Assembly (NCBI RefSeq): GCF_040640215.1
Contig: NZ_JBFABG010000009.1
Location: 1 to 64,000 of the forward strand
From: Actinosynnema sp040640215
GTDB taxonomy: Bacteria > Actinomycetota > Actinomycetes > Mycobacteriales > Pseudonocardiaceae
Direction: 5' to 3'
DNA length: 64,000 nucleotides
Part shown: one piece after another, positions 34,114 through 43,024 of the stretch
Numbering within the stretch: position 1 is the stretch's first letter
Layout of the letters: each line of letters opens with the position of its first letter
Notes under the pieces: generated by a model
The model's input: only the letters and a program-made list of their open reading frames with translations
Database searches by the model: none
What the model was told of the DNA's origin: nothing
Translations under genes and position numbers: made by a program

Positions 34114-34803
34114 GTGGCCAAGCACCCGAAGTTCTACTTCTCCCTGCGCAGCCCGTATTCCTGGCTGGCGTTCCACGACCTGTTGCGCGACGCGCCCGAC
34201 GTCGCCGACGCGATCGACTGGGCCCCGTTCTGGGAACCGGACGAGGGCACCGACCGGGAGCTGCGGGCGCGCGGCGAGGCGTTCCCGTACGTGGCCATGT
34301 CCCGCGCCAAGCACCTCTACGTCCTCCAGGACGTGGCCCGGCTCGCCGCCGCGCGCGGGCTGTCGGTGACCTGGCCGGTGGACCGGGAGCCGGTGTGGGA
34401 GGTGCCGCACCTGGGGTACCTGGTCGCGCTGCGGGAGGGGCTGGGGCGCGAGTACGTCGCCGAGGTGTGCGCCGCGCGGTGGCAGCACGGCCGGGACATC
34501 TGCGACCGGGCCACCGTCGCGGACATCGCCGCCCGGCTGGGGCTGGACGCCGCCGAGGTCTCCGGCGCGGCCGACGACCCGGACTTGCGCGCGCGGGGCG
34601 TGGAACTGCTGGTGGACGTGTGCCGCGACGGGGTGTTCGGCGTGCCGTTCTTCGTGCACCGGTTCACCCGCTTCTGGGGCGTGGACCGGTTGCCGGAGTT
34701 CGTCGCGCACGTCCGGTCGAAGCTCGCCCCGGCGGGCGCGCTGCCCGAGCCGGTCGCGCACCCCCCGTCCTCGGACGCCGGCCACGCGGGCGGCTGCGGC
34801 TGA
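34114..34803 (+). CDS. Kappa-GST/DsbA-fold isomerase (HCCA-isomerase-like)
   Basis: The 229-residue protein has a thioredoxin core with the DsbA-type helical insert. In place of a redox CXXC it has SPYSW (residues about 12-16, SLRSPYSWLAF), as in kappa-class GSTs and 2-hydroxychromene-2-carboxylate isomerase, so it is unlikely to be a disulfide oxidase. C-terminal motif GVFGVPFFV is the conserved cis-Pro loop. HCCA isomerase is a thiol-dependent cis/trans isomerase; placed last in the polyene PKS operon, it may set double-bond geometry. This is inference. GTG start two bases after the KR stop. Confidence 0.75.
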   Translation: MAKHPKFYFSLRSPYSWLAFHDLLRDAPDVADAIDWAPFWEPDEGTDRELRARGEAFPYVAMSRAKHLYVLQDVARLAAARGLSVTWPVDREPVWEVPHLGYLVALREGLGREYVAEVCAARWQHGRDICDRATVADIAARLGLDAAEVSGAADDPDLRARGVELLVDVCRDGVFGVPFFVHRFTRFWGVDRLPEFVAHVRSKLAPAGALPEPVAHPPSSDAGHAGGCG

Positions 34804-34827
34804 ACGGCTGCGGCTGAACGGCTGCGG
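34791..34827 (+). repeat. 14-bp tandem repeat across a stop codon
   Basis: CGGCTGCGGCTGAA is present twice in full and then for 9 more bases. The first unit contains the TGA stop of the isomerase gene (34801-34803). It is a short slippage repeat and could change the C-terminus length between strains. Confidence 0.7.
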
Positions 34828-34881
34828 AGGTGCCCGCCGGGGTTCGGGTCACTACGCTGACCTCGACCGCGAGGGGGCGAC

Positions 34882-35865
34882 GTGACCGATCTGCGCTGGG
34901 GTGTGCTCGGTTCGACGGCGTCGATCAGCGGGCAGGTGGCCCCGGCGATCCACCGCACGCCCGGCAACGCCGTCACGGCGGTCGCGGGCCGGGCCGGTCG
35001 CGTCGAGGCGTCGACGCGGTTCGCCGAGCCGTTCGGCGCGCGCGTCCACGACGGTTTCGACGCGCTGCTGGCCGACGACGACGTGGACGTCGTCTACATC
35101 GCCCTGCCCAACACCGAGCACGTCCCGTGGACGTTGCGCGCGCTCGCCGCCGGCAAGCACGTGCTGTGCGAGAAGCCGATGGCGCTGTCCGCCGCCGACG
35201 TCGACCGCGTCGCGGAGGCGGCGGGCGACCGCACGGTGGTGGAGGCGTACATGTACCGCTTCCACCCGCAGCAGCGTCGCGTCGCCGAACTCCTGGCCGG
35301 TGGCGAGATCGGCGAACTGCGCGTGGTGCGCGCCGCGTTCGCGCACCCCGTGACACCCGGGGGCATCCAGTACGACCCGGCGCTGGGCGGCGGCGCGACC
35401 TGGGACATCGGCTGCTACGGGTTCGACGTGGCGCTGTGGGCGTTCGGCCGGACCCCGGACAGCGTCCGCGCCCGCTTCCACTCCGAGGCCGGCGCGACCG
35501 TCGACACCACCGGCACCGCCACACTGGACTTCGGCGCGGGGCGCGCCGCGTTGATCGACTACAGCTTCGACTACGGCCCGCGCTCCCGCTACGAGCTCCA
35601 GGGCACGCGCGGCTCCCTCGCGGTCCGCAACGCCTGGGCCGGTTCCGGCGAGGAGTGCGTGATCACCGTCGCGACCCTCGACGGCACCCGCGACGAGCTC
35701 CTGCCCGCCGCCGACCCGTACGAGCACCAGGCCACGGCGTTCCGCGAGGCGGTGCGCACCGGGACCACCCCGCTGGTGTCCCTGGCCGACTCGAAGCGCG
35801 CCGCCCGGGTGGGCGAGGCGCTGGTCGAGTCGGCCGGGACGGGTGCCGACGTGCGGCTCAGCTGA
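34882..35865 (+). CDS. Gfo/Idh/MocA-family oxidoreductase
   Basis: The protein has 327 residues: N-terminal Rossmann fold (RWGVLGSTASISG, ALPNTEHVPW, EKPMAL with the conserved Lys) and the C-terminal beta-sheet domain with ATWDIGCYGFDVALWAFG and the usual His/Asp neighbourhood. The family oxidises or reduces sugars or other alcohols with NAD(P). Its placement after the PKS operon, with 78 bases between and its own GTG, suggests it may belong to the cluster, but a sugar or inositol substrate outside the cluster is possible. Its 3' end overlaps the convergent permease gene by 8 bases. Confidence 0.8.
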   Translation: MTDLRWGVLGSTASISGQVAPAIHRTPGNAVTAVAGRAGRVEASTRFAEPFGARVHDGFDALLADDDVDVVYIALPNTEHVPWTLRALAAGKHVLCEKPMALSAADVDRVAEAAGDRTVVEAYMYRFHPQQRRVAELLAGGEIGELRVVRAAFAHPVTPGGIQYDPALGGGATWDIGCYGFDVALWAFGRTPDSVRARFHSEAGATVDTTGTATLDFGAGRAALIDYSFDYGPRSRYELQGTRGSLAVRNAWAGSGEECVITVATLDGTRDELLPAADPYEHQATAFREAVRTGTTPLVSLADSKRAARVGEALVESAGTGADVRLS

Positions 35866-38290
35866 GCGTCGCCGCCGCTTCCACGGGCGGGGTGCGCAGT
35901 ACGTGCGCCGTGGACAGCAGGGTGGACAGCAGGGTCAGGCCGGTCACCGCGCCGACGATCACCAGGTAGATCCCGATCGGACCGCTGGGCCACCACGAGC
36001 CGTCCACGGCCAGCGCGAACGGGATCAGCGTCACCAGCGACACGATCCCGCCGAGCAGGATGCCGCCCAGCGACACCACCACCGCCTCGACGCCGACCAT
36101 CCGCAGGATCTGCCCGTGCGTGGCCCCGATCAGGCGTTGCAGGGCGAATTCCCGCCGCCGTTCGCCGGTCGCGATCACCAGGGTGTTCACCAGCGAGATC
36201 ACCGCGTACGCCAGGATCATCCCGACCAGCAGGTAGTTCACCCACGCGCCGGTCTGCTCGCCGCCGCCACCGGCCGAGGACGCCTCGGCCGGGTCCAGCA
36301 CCCGCAGGTCCGGGTACTTGTCGGTCAGCGCGGTCAGCGCGCCCGCACTGCCCTTGACCAGCACCTGGCCGAGCTGCCCGCCGTTGACGTGGTCGAGCAC
36401 CAAATCGACGGGCATCAACGCGGACTCGTAGCCGCCGGTGTGCACCGCGACCACCTCGACCCGCACGGACCGGCCGTCGCCGAGCCGCAGCTCCACCGTG
36501 TCGCCCACGGCGGTGCCCAGCTCGTCGGCCCACTTCTTCGGCAGCGCCACGGCGTCGCCGCGCAGGTCGGCCACCGAACCCCGGTCGACGGTCACGGCCA
36601 ACGTCTGCTCGACCGCGCCCGGCGTCACGCCGAGCACGGTGATCTCGTCGTCGCCGTCACCGTGCCCGGGGAAGAACGCCTCGGTGTCCACCAGCGCGGA
36701 CGCCGCCTCCACACCGGGCAGCCGGGCCGCCTCGGCGACCAGCTCGGCGGGCAGCGACCCGGACGAACTGCTGATCACCGCGTCGGCGCGCAGGGCGTCG
36801 GCGAACCCGCCGGCACCGCCCTCCTGGGTGGTCTGCAAGTAGATCAGCGCGGTGGCCAGGCCGGTGGCCAGCATGACCGGTGTGATCGCGCCGGCCACCC
36901 GCACCCGCCGCGCGCCCGCGTTGAGCACCGCCAGGTAGCCGGCGAGCCCGGCGAGCGCCCGGACCGGCCACCGCAGCAGGGCGATGAGCACCTTGGCGGC
37001 GGCGGGGGAGAGCAGCGCCAGGCCCGACGCCCAGAGCATCGCCGTGGGGCCGGCGGTGGACGCGGCCACCGGCCCGGACATCACCAGCGCGGTGATGATG
37101 CTCAGGGCGACGCCGCCGCCCAGGCACACCAGCGCGAAGACCAGTCGCGGCACGGAGAACCAGCGGGTCTGGAGGCTCGCCTCCACCAGCGCCTCGGTGG
37201 GTTTGGTGATCGCCGCGCCCCGCCCGGCGACGAACGCCGCGACCAGCCCGCCGAGCAGCGAGATGCCCGCGCCGACCGCGATCGGCACCCAGCCCTGCCG
37301 GAAGGCCAGGTGCGCGGGCGCGACCCCGGCCGCCCCGAGCCGGCTCAGCAGCCACTGCCCGAGGTACCCGCTCAGCGGCCACCCCAGCAGCGTGGCGAGC
37401 AGCGCGACGAACGCCGTCTCGCCGAGCACCAGCCGGCGCAGTTGGCCCGGCGTCGCCCCGATCGCCCGCAGCAGCGCCATCTCCCGGTGCCGCTGCTGCA
37501 CGGACAGCCCGAGGGTGCCCGCCACGACGAACATCGCCACCATGATCGCCAGCCCGCCGAACACCGCGGACAGCGCGATCACGTCCTCGCCGCCGCCCCG
37601 GGCGTCGGGGAACTCGACCGCCCCGCGCTCGTCGCCCGCGAGGACCACGACGTCCCGGCCGCCGACCGCGCCGGCCAGCGCGTCGCGGACGGCGTCCACC
37701 GACGCGCCCGGTTCGAGCAGCACGCCGACCAGGTCGACCCGGCCGGGCCTGCCGTACAGCCGGCGGCCCTCGTCGTCGGCGAAGTACGCGGTGCCGGCGT
37801 CGACCGGGCCGCTCAGCAGGCCGACCACCCGGTACTGCCGCTCCTGCCCGGCGACACCGAGCCCGATGACCGAGCCCGGGGCCGCGCCGGACTTCGCGTC
37901 GAGCACGACCTCGTCGGCGCTCTCCGGAGCCCGCCCGGTGGTCAACCGGTACGGCGTGAGCGCGAGGGCCGACCACAGGTGGCCGGTCGCGTCGCCACCG
38001 GGCAGCGCCACCGGGATCGACACGTCCGGCACGGCCCGGTCCACGCCCGGCACGGCGTCGGCCCGGCCCGCCAGCGCCTCCGGGACCGGCGAGCGCTCCA
38101 GGTGGGCCGGGTCGCCGGCCAGCAGCAGGGGCGCGCCGGCGAGCCGCTGCGGCGCGATGGCGTCGCGGATGCCGGATTCCATCAGCCCACCGCACGCCAT
38201 GACGATCGCGGCACCGAGGAACAGGGCGGTGAAGGACGCCGCGAACCCGCCGAGGCGGAACCGGAGCGTGCGCAGCGCGAGGCCGAGCAT
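35858..38290 (-). CDS. FtsX-like ABC transporter permease
   Basis: The permease is 810 residues with two FtsX-type modules: an N-terminal transmembrane helix, a large extracytoplasmic MacB-like domain (residues about 45-250), three transmembrane helices, a second copy of the pattern and a C-terminal helix set. This is the standard actinobacterial MacB/FtsX architecture. ATG at 38290 overlaps the ATPase gene (ATGA). In clusters such pairs commonly export the product or give self-resistance, particularly for peptides. Confidence 0.9.
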   Translation of the reverse strand: MLGLALRTLRFRLGGFAASFTALFLGAAIVMACGGLMESGIRDAIAPQRLAGAPLLLAGDPAHLERSPVPEALAGRADAVPGVDRAVPDVSIPVALPGGDATGHLWSALALTPYRLTTGRAPESADEVVLDAKSGAAPGSVIGLGVAGQERQYRVVGLLSGPVDAGTAYFADDEGRRLYGRPGRVDLVGVLLEPGASVDAVRDALAGAVGGRDVVVLAGDERGAVEFPDARGGGEDVIALSAVFGGLAIMVAMFVVAGTLGLSVQQRHREMALLRAIGATPGQLRRLVLGETAFVALLATLLGWPLSGYLGQWLLSRLGAAGVAPAHLAFRQGWVPIAVGAGISLLGGLVAAFVAGRGAAITKPTEALVEASLQTRWFSVPRLVFALVCLGGGVALSIITALVMSGPVAASTAGPTAMLWASGLALLSPAAAKVLIALLRWPVRALAGLAGYLAVLNAGARRVRVAGAITPVMLATGLATALIYLQTTQEGGAGGFADALRADAVISSSSGSLPAELVAEAARLPGVEAASALVDTEAFFPGHGDGDDEITVLGVTPGAVEQTLAVTVDRGSVADLRGDAVALPKKWADELGTAVGDTVELRLGDGRSVRVEVVAVHTGGYESALMPVDLVLDHVNGGQLGQVLVKGSAGALTALTDKYPDLRVLDPAEASSAGGGGEQTGAWVNYLLVGMILAYAVISLVNTLVIATGERRREFALQRLIGATHGQILRMVGVEAVVVSLGGILLGGIVSLVTLIPFALAVDGSWWPSGPIGIYLVIVGAVTGLTLLSTLLSTAHVLRTPPVEAAATLS

Positions 38291-39075
38291 CAGCGGACGC
38301 CGCCCGCCAGGTCGGCCGCGGGCACGTCGGCCCAGGCACCCAACTGGGTCATCCGCTCGCTCACCGCGTGGGCGGTCGGCGAGGTGAGCTCGCCCGCGAT
38401 CCTGCCGTCGGCGAGGAACACCACGCGGTCGGCGTGCGCGGCGGCGACCGGGTCGTGGGTCACGATCACCACGGACTGGCCGACGTCCCGGACGGCCTGC
38501 CGCAGCAGCGCCAGGACCTCCAGCGCGGTCCGGGTGTCCAGCGCGCCGGTGGGTTCGTCGCCGAAGACCACGGCGGGGCGGGTGATCAGCGCGCGGGCGA
38601 TCGCCACCCGCTGCTGCTGGCCGCCGGACAGCTCGCCGGGCCGGTGGCCCCTCCGGTCGGACAGCCCCACCCGGGCGATGACGTCGTCCACGTCGGCCCG
38701 GGTGGCGCGCCGACCCGCCAGGCGCAGCGGGAGCTGGACGTTCTCGACGACGGTCAGCGCGGGGAGCAGGTTGAAGGACTGGAAGACGAAGCCGATCCGC
38801 TCGCGGCGCAGTTCGGTGAGCGCGCGTTCGCCCAGGCCGGTGATGTCCTGCCCGTCGAGGACGACCGAGCCGGACGTGGGGCGGTCCAGGCCGGCGGCGC
38901 AGTGCAGGGCGGTGCTCTTGCCGGAGCCCGACGGGCCCATCACGGCGGTGAAGGTCCCGCGCGCGATACCGAGGGTGATGCCGTCGAGCGCGACGACGCC
39001 GTTGCGCTCATTGCCGTAAACCTTGCGGACCGAATGCAAGCGCACCACGTCGTCCGAGTCTTGGTTCGGAGACAT
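38290..39075 (-). CDS. ABC transporter ATP-binding protein (MacB/LolD type)
   Basis: About 261 residues with Walker A MGPSGSGKSTAL, Q loop FVFQSFNLLPALT, signature ELSGGQQQRVAIARAL, Walker B PAVVFGDEPTGALD and the switch His in VIVTHDP. It is the partner of the FtsX-type permease. The start is ATG at 39075 (MSPNQ); an ATG two codons upstream (39081) is equally possible. Energises export. Confidence 0.94.
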   Translation of the reverse strand: MSPNQDSDDVVRLHSVRKVYGNERNGVVALDGITLGIARGTFTAVMGPSGSGKSTALHCAAGLDRPTSGSVVLDGQDITGLGERALTELRRERIGFVFQSFNLLPALTVVENVQLPLRLAGRRATRADVDDVIARVGLSDRRGHRPGELSGGQQQRVAIARALITRPAVVFGDEPTGALDTRTALEVLALLRQAVRDVGQSVVIVTHDPVAAAHADRVVFLADGRIAGELTSPTAHAVSERMTQLGAWADVPAADLAGGVR

Positions 39076-39459
39076 TTTCACGTTCTAGCTCCCCACGTGA
39101 CCAATCGGGTGAGTACCCGCGCCGGAGACCCTACGGACGAGTTCTCGGGGGCGGCACTGGTGCAGGCCCCCCGATCCGCCGGCCGACCGGTCGAAGTCGC
39201 TGTCCCGCAACGGTCCCGGCATTGCCGGTGCCGGCCGTCGGGCCGGTGTCGCGGACATCCTCGACGCGATTCCCCATTCCCGTCGGCGCGCCGGCAAAGA
39301 ATGGGACGGCGACGGCGACGCCGCACGCGTCCGACGAGGTGAGGTACGTTGTAACGGCTGCCCGGCAACGCCGATAGGCTGTGGTGAATACCGTTCCGCA
39401 CGGTCGCCCGAGGCTCCACGCGTGAACCCCGAGAACCGACGCGAAGGGGTTGGACAACC
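39076..39459. other. Divergent promoter region, ABC transporter / LysR
   Basis: This 384-base gap holds two back-to-back promoters but no gene I can support. There is a 7-bp stem CCCATTC/GAATGGG (39273-39279 and 39299-39305) with a GC-rich interior and a GTAACGGCTGCCCGGCAACGC stretch split across 39350. LysR proteins usually bind T-N11-A sites in this kind of divergent region; a specific site cannot be named with confidence. Confidence 0.4.
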
Positions 39460-40494
39460 ATGCACCTGGAGATTCGGCACGCGCGGGTGGTCATGACCCT
39501 CGCGGAGGCCGGCAGCATCTCGAAGGCGGCGGCCAGGCTGTCGTTGCCGCAGCCGAGCCTCACCGCCCAGTTGCGGCGGATCGAGAAGGCGGTCGGCGGC
39601 GACCTGTTCGTGCGCTCGGCCTTCGGCATCACGCCGACCCCGCTGGGCGAGCGGTTGATCCCGATGCTCGCGGACCTGGCCACCAGGGCGGACGCGGTGG
39701 TCGCCGAGGCGTCCTCGCTGTCCTCCGGCATCCTGCGCATCGGCAACGCCGAGTGGACCCCGGTGGCGCTGCGCCGCGCGCTCCAGTCGTCACTGCCCTC
39801 GGTCGAGGTGCAGACGGTCACCCTCGACCCGGCGTTCGGCGTCGACGCGGTGAGCCGGGGCGAGCTGACCGCCGCGCTGGTGCCCAGCCCGGAGGCCGTG
39901 GACGGCGTCCGGGACCTGGACCCGTCGCTGGCCAAGGAGATCATCGTCCGCGAGCCGATCTGGCTGGCGCTGCCCCGCGACCACGCGCTGGCCCGCCGGA
40001 CTGCGGTGAGCCGAAGGCACATGGTGTCGCTGAGCTGGGTGCAGCACGTGCCGGGCCACTGGTTCCACCCGGTGGAAGAGCACCTGTTCCGCAAGCTCGA
40101 CCACCCGACGCCCGAGGTGCTGCACTACGCGGGCGGCCACGCGGAGGCGATGAGCTGGGTCCGCGACGCGGGCGTGGCGGCCCTGGCAACGCCGACCGGG
40201 TCCACGGCGGACGTGAGCCTGGTGGCGATGACCGAACCGCTGCGCAGCCGCCTGCTGCTGGTGTGGCGGCCGGGCTCGATCCACCCGAACACGCTGCGCC
40301 TGCTGATCGACGCCCTGCGCCGGTACTACTGCGAGTACGCGCGCACCATCCCGCGCTACTGGAACTGGATGACCGAACGCCCCACCGACTTCCCGGAGCT
40401 GGCGAACTTCCTGCCCCGCCCGAGCCGCTGGTGGCCCCGTGACTCCGGCCCCGAACCACCCGCCGCCCCCACCTCCCGCAGCGCCTCGACCTGA
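39460..40494 (+). CDS. LysR-family transcriptional regulator
   Basis: The protein is 344 residues: N-terminal winged HTH (residues 5-65, VVMTLAEAGSISKAAARLSLPQPSLTAQLRRIEKAVGG) and a periplasmic-binding-like effector domain. The C-terminal ~30 residues are Pro/Ala/Ser-rich. It lies between the transporter and the amino-acyl-ACP operon, divergent to the transporter, so transporter control or ligand-dependent cluster control is likely. ATG at 39460 has GAAGGGG upstream. Confidence 0.9.
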   Translation: MHLEIRHARVVMTLAEAGSISKAAARLSLPQPSLTAQLRRIEKAVGGDLFVRSAFGITPTPLGERLIPMLADLATRADAVVAEASSLSSGILRIGNAEWTPVALRRALQSSLPSVEVQTVTLDPAFGVDAVSRGELTAALVPSPEAVDGVRDLDPSLAKEIIVREPIWLALPRDHALARRTAVSRRHMVSLSWVQHVPGHWFHPVEEHLFRKLDHPTPEVLHYAGGHAEAMSWVRDAGVAALATPTGSTADVSLVAMTEPLRSRLLLVWRPGSIHPNTLRLLIDALRRYYCEYARTIPRYWNWMTERPTDFPELANFLPRPSRWWPRDSGPEPPAAPTSRSAST

Positions 40495-40659
40495 CCGCAC
40501 CCGCCACGCCCCTCACGCTCCGCGCCGCGCACGTCCGGGAGGCGCGGGGCCGATGACCCGTGCCCCGTCGCGGGCCGGTCCGGAACCCCGGACGCGCGTG
40601 CTCGGCGGGCCGCCGCGAACCCCCCGGGGTTCTATCTTCTTTCTATAGCGAAACCACCG

Positions 40660-40688
40660 GTCAGCGCCTCGTCAGCCCGGTGTCAGCG
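40660..40688 (+). promoter_or_regulatory. SARP box A: three GTCAGCS heptamers, 11-bp period
   Basis: GTCAGCG (40660), GTCAGCC (40671) and GTCAGCG (40682) begin exactly 11 bases apart, with 4-base spacers CCTC and CGGT. This is the direct-repeat layout recognised by SARP activators, in the promoter region of the KSIII/ATP-grasp operon, 55 bases before its ATG. A -10-like word would be expected about 8 bases further on (near GAACCT, 40697). The same motif occurs at 48266-48294. Confidence 0.85.
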
Positions 40689-40743
40689 GTCCTCGCGAAC
40701 CTTGTCCCGCAACCAGGAGAAGGCCGGAGCGAGGAGGTCGCAC

Positions 40744-41670
40744 ATGACGGCGTTGGTGGCGGTGTCGAGTCACCTGCCGGAGACGGTGGCCGTCGCGGAC
40801 CTGAAGGAGTCGCTGGGTCTCGACGACCAGCAGGTGCGCAGGTTCACCCGGCTCTACGGCCTGGACCGGATCTGCAAGTCCCCGCTGTCCGAGGCCGAGC
40901 TGCTGCTCGCCGCCGCCGAGAAGCTCGACGGGCTGCGCGGCCAGGAGGACCGGGTCCGGTACGTGATCCGGGCCAAGGGGATGCGCACCACCGTGCCCTA
41001 CCCGGCCAGCCCGGTGCACGAGGTCCGCGAGGCGCTCGGCCTGCGGCGCGCCACGACGCTCGCCGTCGCCGACCACGGCTGCGCCACCGGGCTGCTGGCG
41101 ATGGACGTCGCGGGCACCCTGCTCGCCGCCGACGGCGACCCCGACGCGCTGGCCCTGATCCTGGCCGGCGACAAGACGTTCACGCCGTTCACCCAGTGGG
41201 TCCAGGACACCTCGATCATGGGCGAGGGCATGGCCGCGGTCCTGGTCGCGCCGGACGGGGACCGGGACACCGTGCGCGGGTACGCCAGCCGCATCCACGG
41301 CCGCACCGACGGCGTCATCGACCTCACCCCGGAGATCGCCAAGCACGCCCGCAGGATCTACCAGGACGCGCTGGCCGAGGTCGTCGGCGCGGCGGCCGAG
41401 GAGGCGGGCATCGGCATCCCGGACATCGACCTGGTGCTGCCGCACAACGTCAACCGGGTGTCGTGGACCGTCGCCGCGAAGAACCTGGGCCTGCCCAACG
41501 ACAAGTTCTTCCTGGACAACCTGCCCGCCACCGGGCACTGCTTCTGCGCGGACCCGTTCATCAACTTCCAGACGGTGAGCGAACTGGGCCTGCTCAAGCC
41601 GGGCGACAAGTACCTGATGACCGCCGCCGGGCTCGGTCAGACCTTCGCCGCGATGGTCTTGGAGCACTGA
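40744..41670 (+). CDS. KSIII-like (FabH-fold) ketosynthase/acyltransferase
   Basis: The protein is 308 residues with a FabH-type fold. Active Cys113 is in VADHGCATGLLAM; the catalytic His is in LPHNVNRV; where FabH has Asn in a GNT motif this protein reads FLDNLPATGHC. So a Cys-His pair is retained with an altered third motif, as in KSIII-like acyltransferases that move or start unusual acyl groups. ATG at 40744 has GAGGAGG upstream. It opens an operon with an ATP-grasp ligase, PLP decarboxylase and ACP, suggesting that it uses the amino-acyl-ACP made there. Confidence 0.85.
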   Translation: MTALVAVSSHLPETVAVADLKESLGLDDQQVRRFTRLYGLDRICKSPLSEAELLLAAAEKLDGLRGQEDRVRYVIRAKGMRTTVPYPASPVHEVREALGLRRATTLAVADHGCATGLLAMDVAGTLLAADGDPDALALILAGDKTFTPFTQWVQDTSIMGEGMAAVLVAPDGDRDTVRGYASRIHGRTDGVIDLTPEIAKHARRIYQDALAEVVGAAAEEAGIGIPDIDLVLPHNVNRVSWTVAAKNLGLPNDKFFLDNLPATGHCFCADPFINFQTVSELGLLKPGDKYLMTAAGLGQTFAAMVLEH

Positions 41671-41671
41671 C

Positions 41672-43024
41672 GTGGACGACTTCACCCGCGAGCTCAAGAC
41701 CGCGCTGCTCGGTGCCGCCGGCGGCCCGCTGGCCTTCCTGGGCAACTTCGAGGTCGAGGAGCGCTGGGCGCTCGGCGAACACACCCTGCCCCGGCTCTCC
41801 GCCGCCGGCGGCGCGGCCGTGGTCAACCACATGGACGAGTTCGCGCTCCTGCTCGCGTCCGGCGACGACCACGTGGTCCTCAAGGCCGCGCCCGACCCGG
41901 ACTTCCTCGACCACCTGCGCGGCCTGGGCATCGACCTGCCGACCGTGCACGTGGTCGCGGACTCCGACCCGGGGCGCACGGTCACCGCCGACGCCCTCGC
42001 CGACCCGGCGCTGCTCGCGCGGCTGCGCGAGCTGGCCGCCCGGGGCGTCCGGCTGGCCGCCCACGGGGTGTCCGACGTGGAGGAGGCCCTCGCGGCGGCC
42101 TCCGGGATGCCGCTGGCGGCACCGGACGCGGCGACCTGCAAAGCGGTCAACAGCAAGGTCTACAGCCGGCGCGCCGCCGACGAGCTCGGCCTCCGCCAGC
42201 CGGCGGGCTGGGCGTGCGAGAGCGTGGCCGAGCTGCGCGCGGCGTTCGACGGTGCCCGCGCCCTCGTCGCCGCCGGCCGCAAGGTGGTCGTGAAGGAGGC
42301 GTTCGGCGTCTCCGGCAAGGGCATCGCGGTGCTGGAGAGCGACCGCCGGGCGGATCGGCTGCTCGGCCTGATCGCCAAGGCGGTCGAGAAGTCCGGGCAG
42401 CCCCGGGTGGCGTTCGTCGTCGAGGAGTGGGTGGCCAAGCGCGCCGACCTCAACTACCAGTTCACCGTCGCCCGCGACGGCGGCGTGCGGTTCGACTTCG
42501 TCAAGGAGCTGCACACCGAAGGCGGTGTCCACAAAGGACACCGGATGCCCGCGCGGCTGTCCCCGGGGCAGGTCGCCGAGCTCACCGGCACCGCCCACCG
42601 GCTGGGCGGGAAACTCGCCGCCGACGGCTACTTCGGCGTGGTCGGCGTGGACGCGATGGTCGACCCGGACGAGGGGCTGTACCCGGTGCTGGAGATCAAC
42701 GCGCGCAACAACATGTCCACCTACCAGGCCCGCGTCCAGGACCGGTTCGTCGGCCCGGACCGGATCGCGCTCGCCCGGCACTACCCGGTGCGGCTGACCC
42801 GGAAGCTGCCCTTCGCCGAGGTCCGCGCGCTGCTCGACGGCCTGCTGCTGGACCGCCCCGGCGGCACCGGCCTGCTGGTCAACAACTTCGCCACGGTGAA
42901 CGCCGGCCACCGCGCCGCCACGCCGTTCGACGGCAGGCTCTACGGCCTGCTCGTGGGCCCGTCCGACGAACGGATCGCGGCCGTGGACGACGAGATCACC
43001 GCCCGATTGGAGGCACGGCCGTGA
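41672..43024 (+). CDS. ATP-grasp ligase, BtrJ-like amino acid-ACP ligase candidate
   Basis: About 450 residues with the ATP-grasp core in the middle: KVVVKEAFGVSGKGIAVLES (nucleotide-binding loop), AFVVEEWVAKRADLNYQFTV and the Mg-binding LEINARNNMSTYQ. In butirosin biosynthesis BtrJ joins glutamate to the ACP BtrI through its gamma-carboxylate, and BtrK decarboxylates the product. Here the next two genes encode a BtrK-type enzyme and an ACP, so a similar loading step is the best inference. The amino acid substrate (Glu, Asp or other) cannot be read. GTG one base after the KSIII stop. Confidence 0.75.
   Translation: MDDFTRELKTALLGAAGGPLAFLGNFEVEERWALGEHTLPRLSAAGGAAVVNHMDEFALLLASGDDHVVLKAAPDPDFLDHLRGLGIDLPTVHVVADSDPGRTVTADALADPALLARLRELAARGVRLAAHGVSDVEEALAAASGMPLAAPDAATCKAVNSKVYSRRAADELGLRQPAGWACESVAELRAAFDGARALVAAGRKVVVKEAFGVSGKGIAVLESDRRADRLLGLIAKAVEKSGQPRVAFVVEEWVAKRADLNYQFTVARDGGVRFDFVKELHTEGGVHKGHRMPARLSPGQVAELTGTAHRLGGKLAADGYFGVVGVDAMVDPDEGLYPVLEINARNNMSTYQARVQDRFVGPDRIALARHYPVRLTRKLPFAEVRALLDGLLLDRPGGTGLLVNNFATVNAGHRAATPFDGRLYGLLVGPSDERIAAVDDEITARLEARP

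Noticed and set aside
34114..34803. Disulfide oxidoreductase (DsbA) function
   Set aside because: The CXXC motif is replaced by SPYS, so a redox role is unlikely.
35843..39019. 1058-codon plus-strand frame across the ABC transporter genes
   Set aside because: It is a shadow; the minus strand encodes complete permease and ATPase with all motifs.
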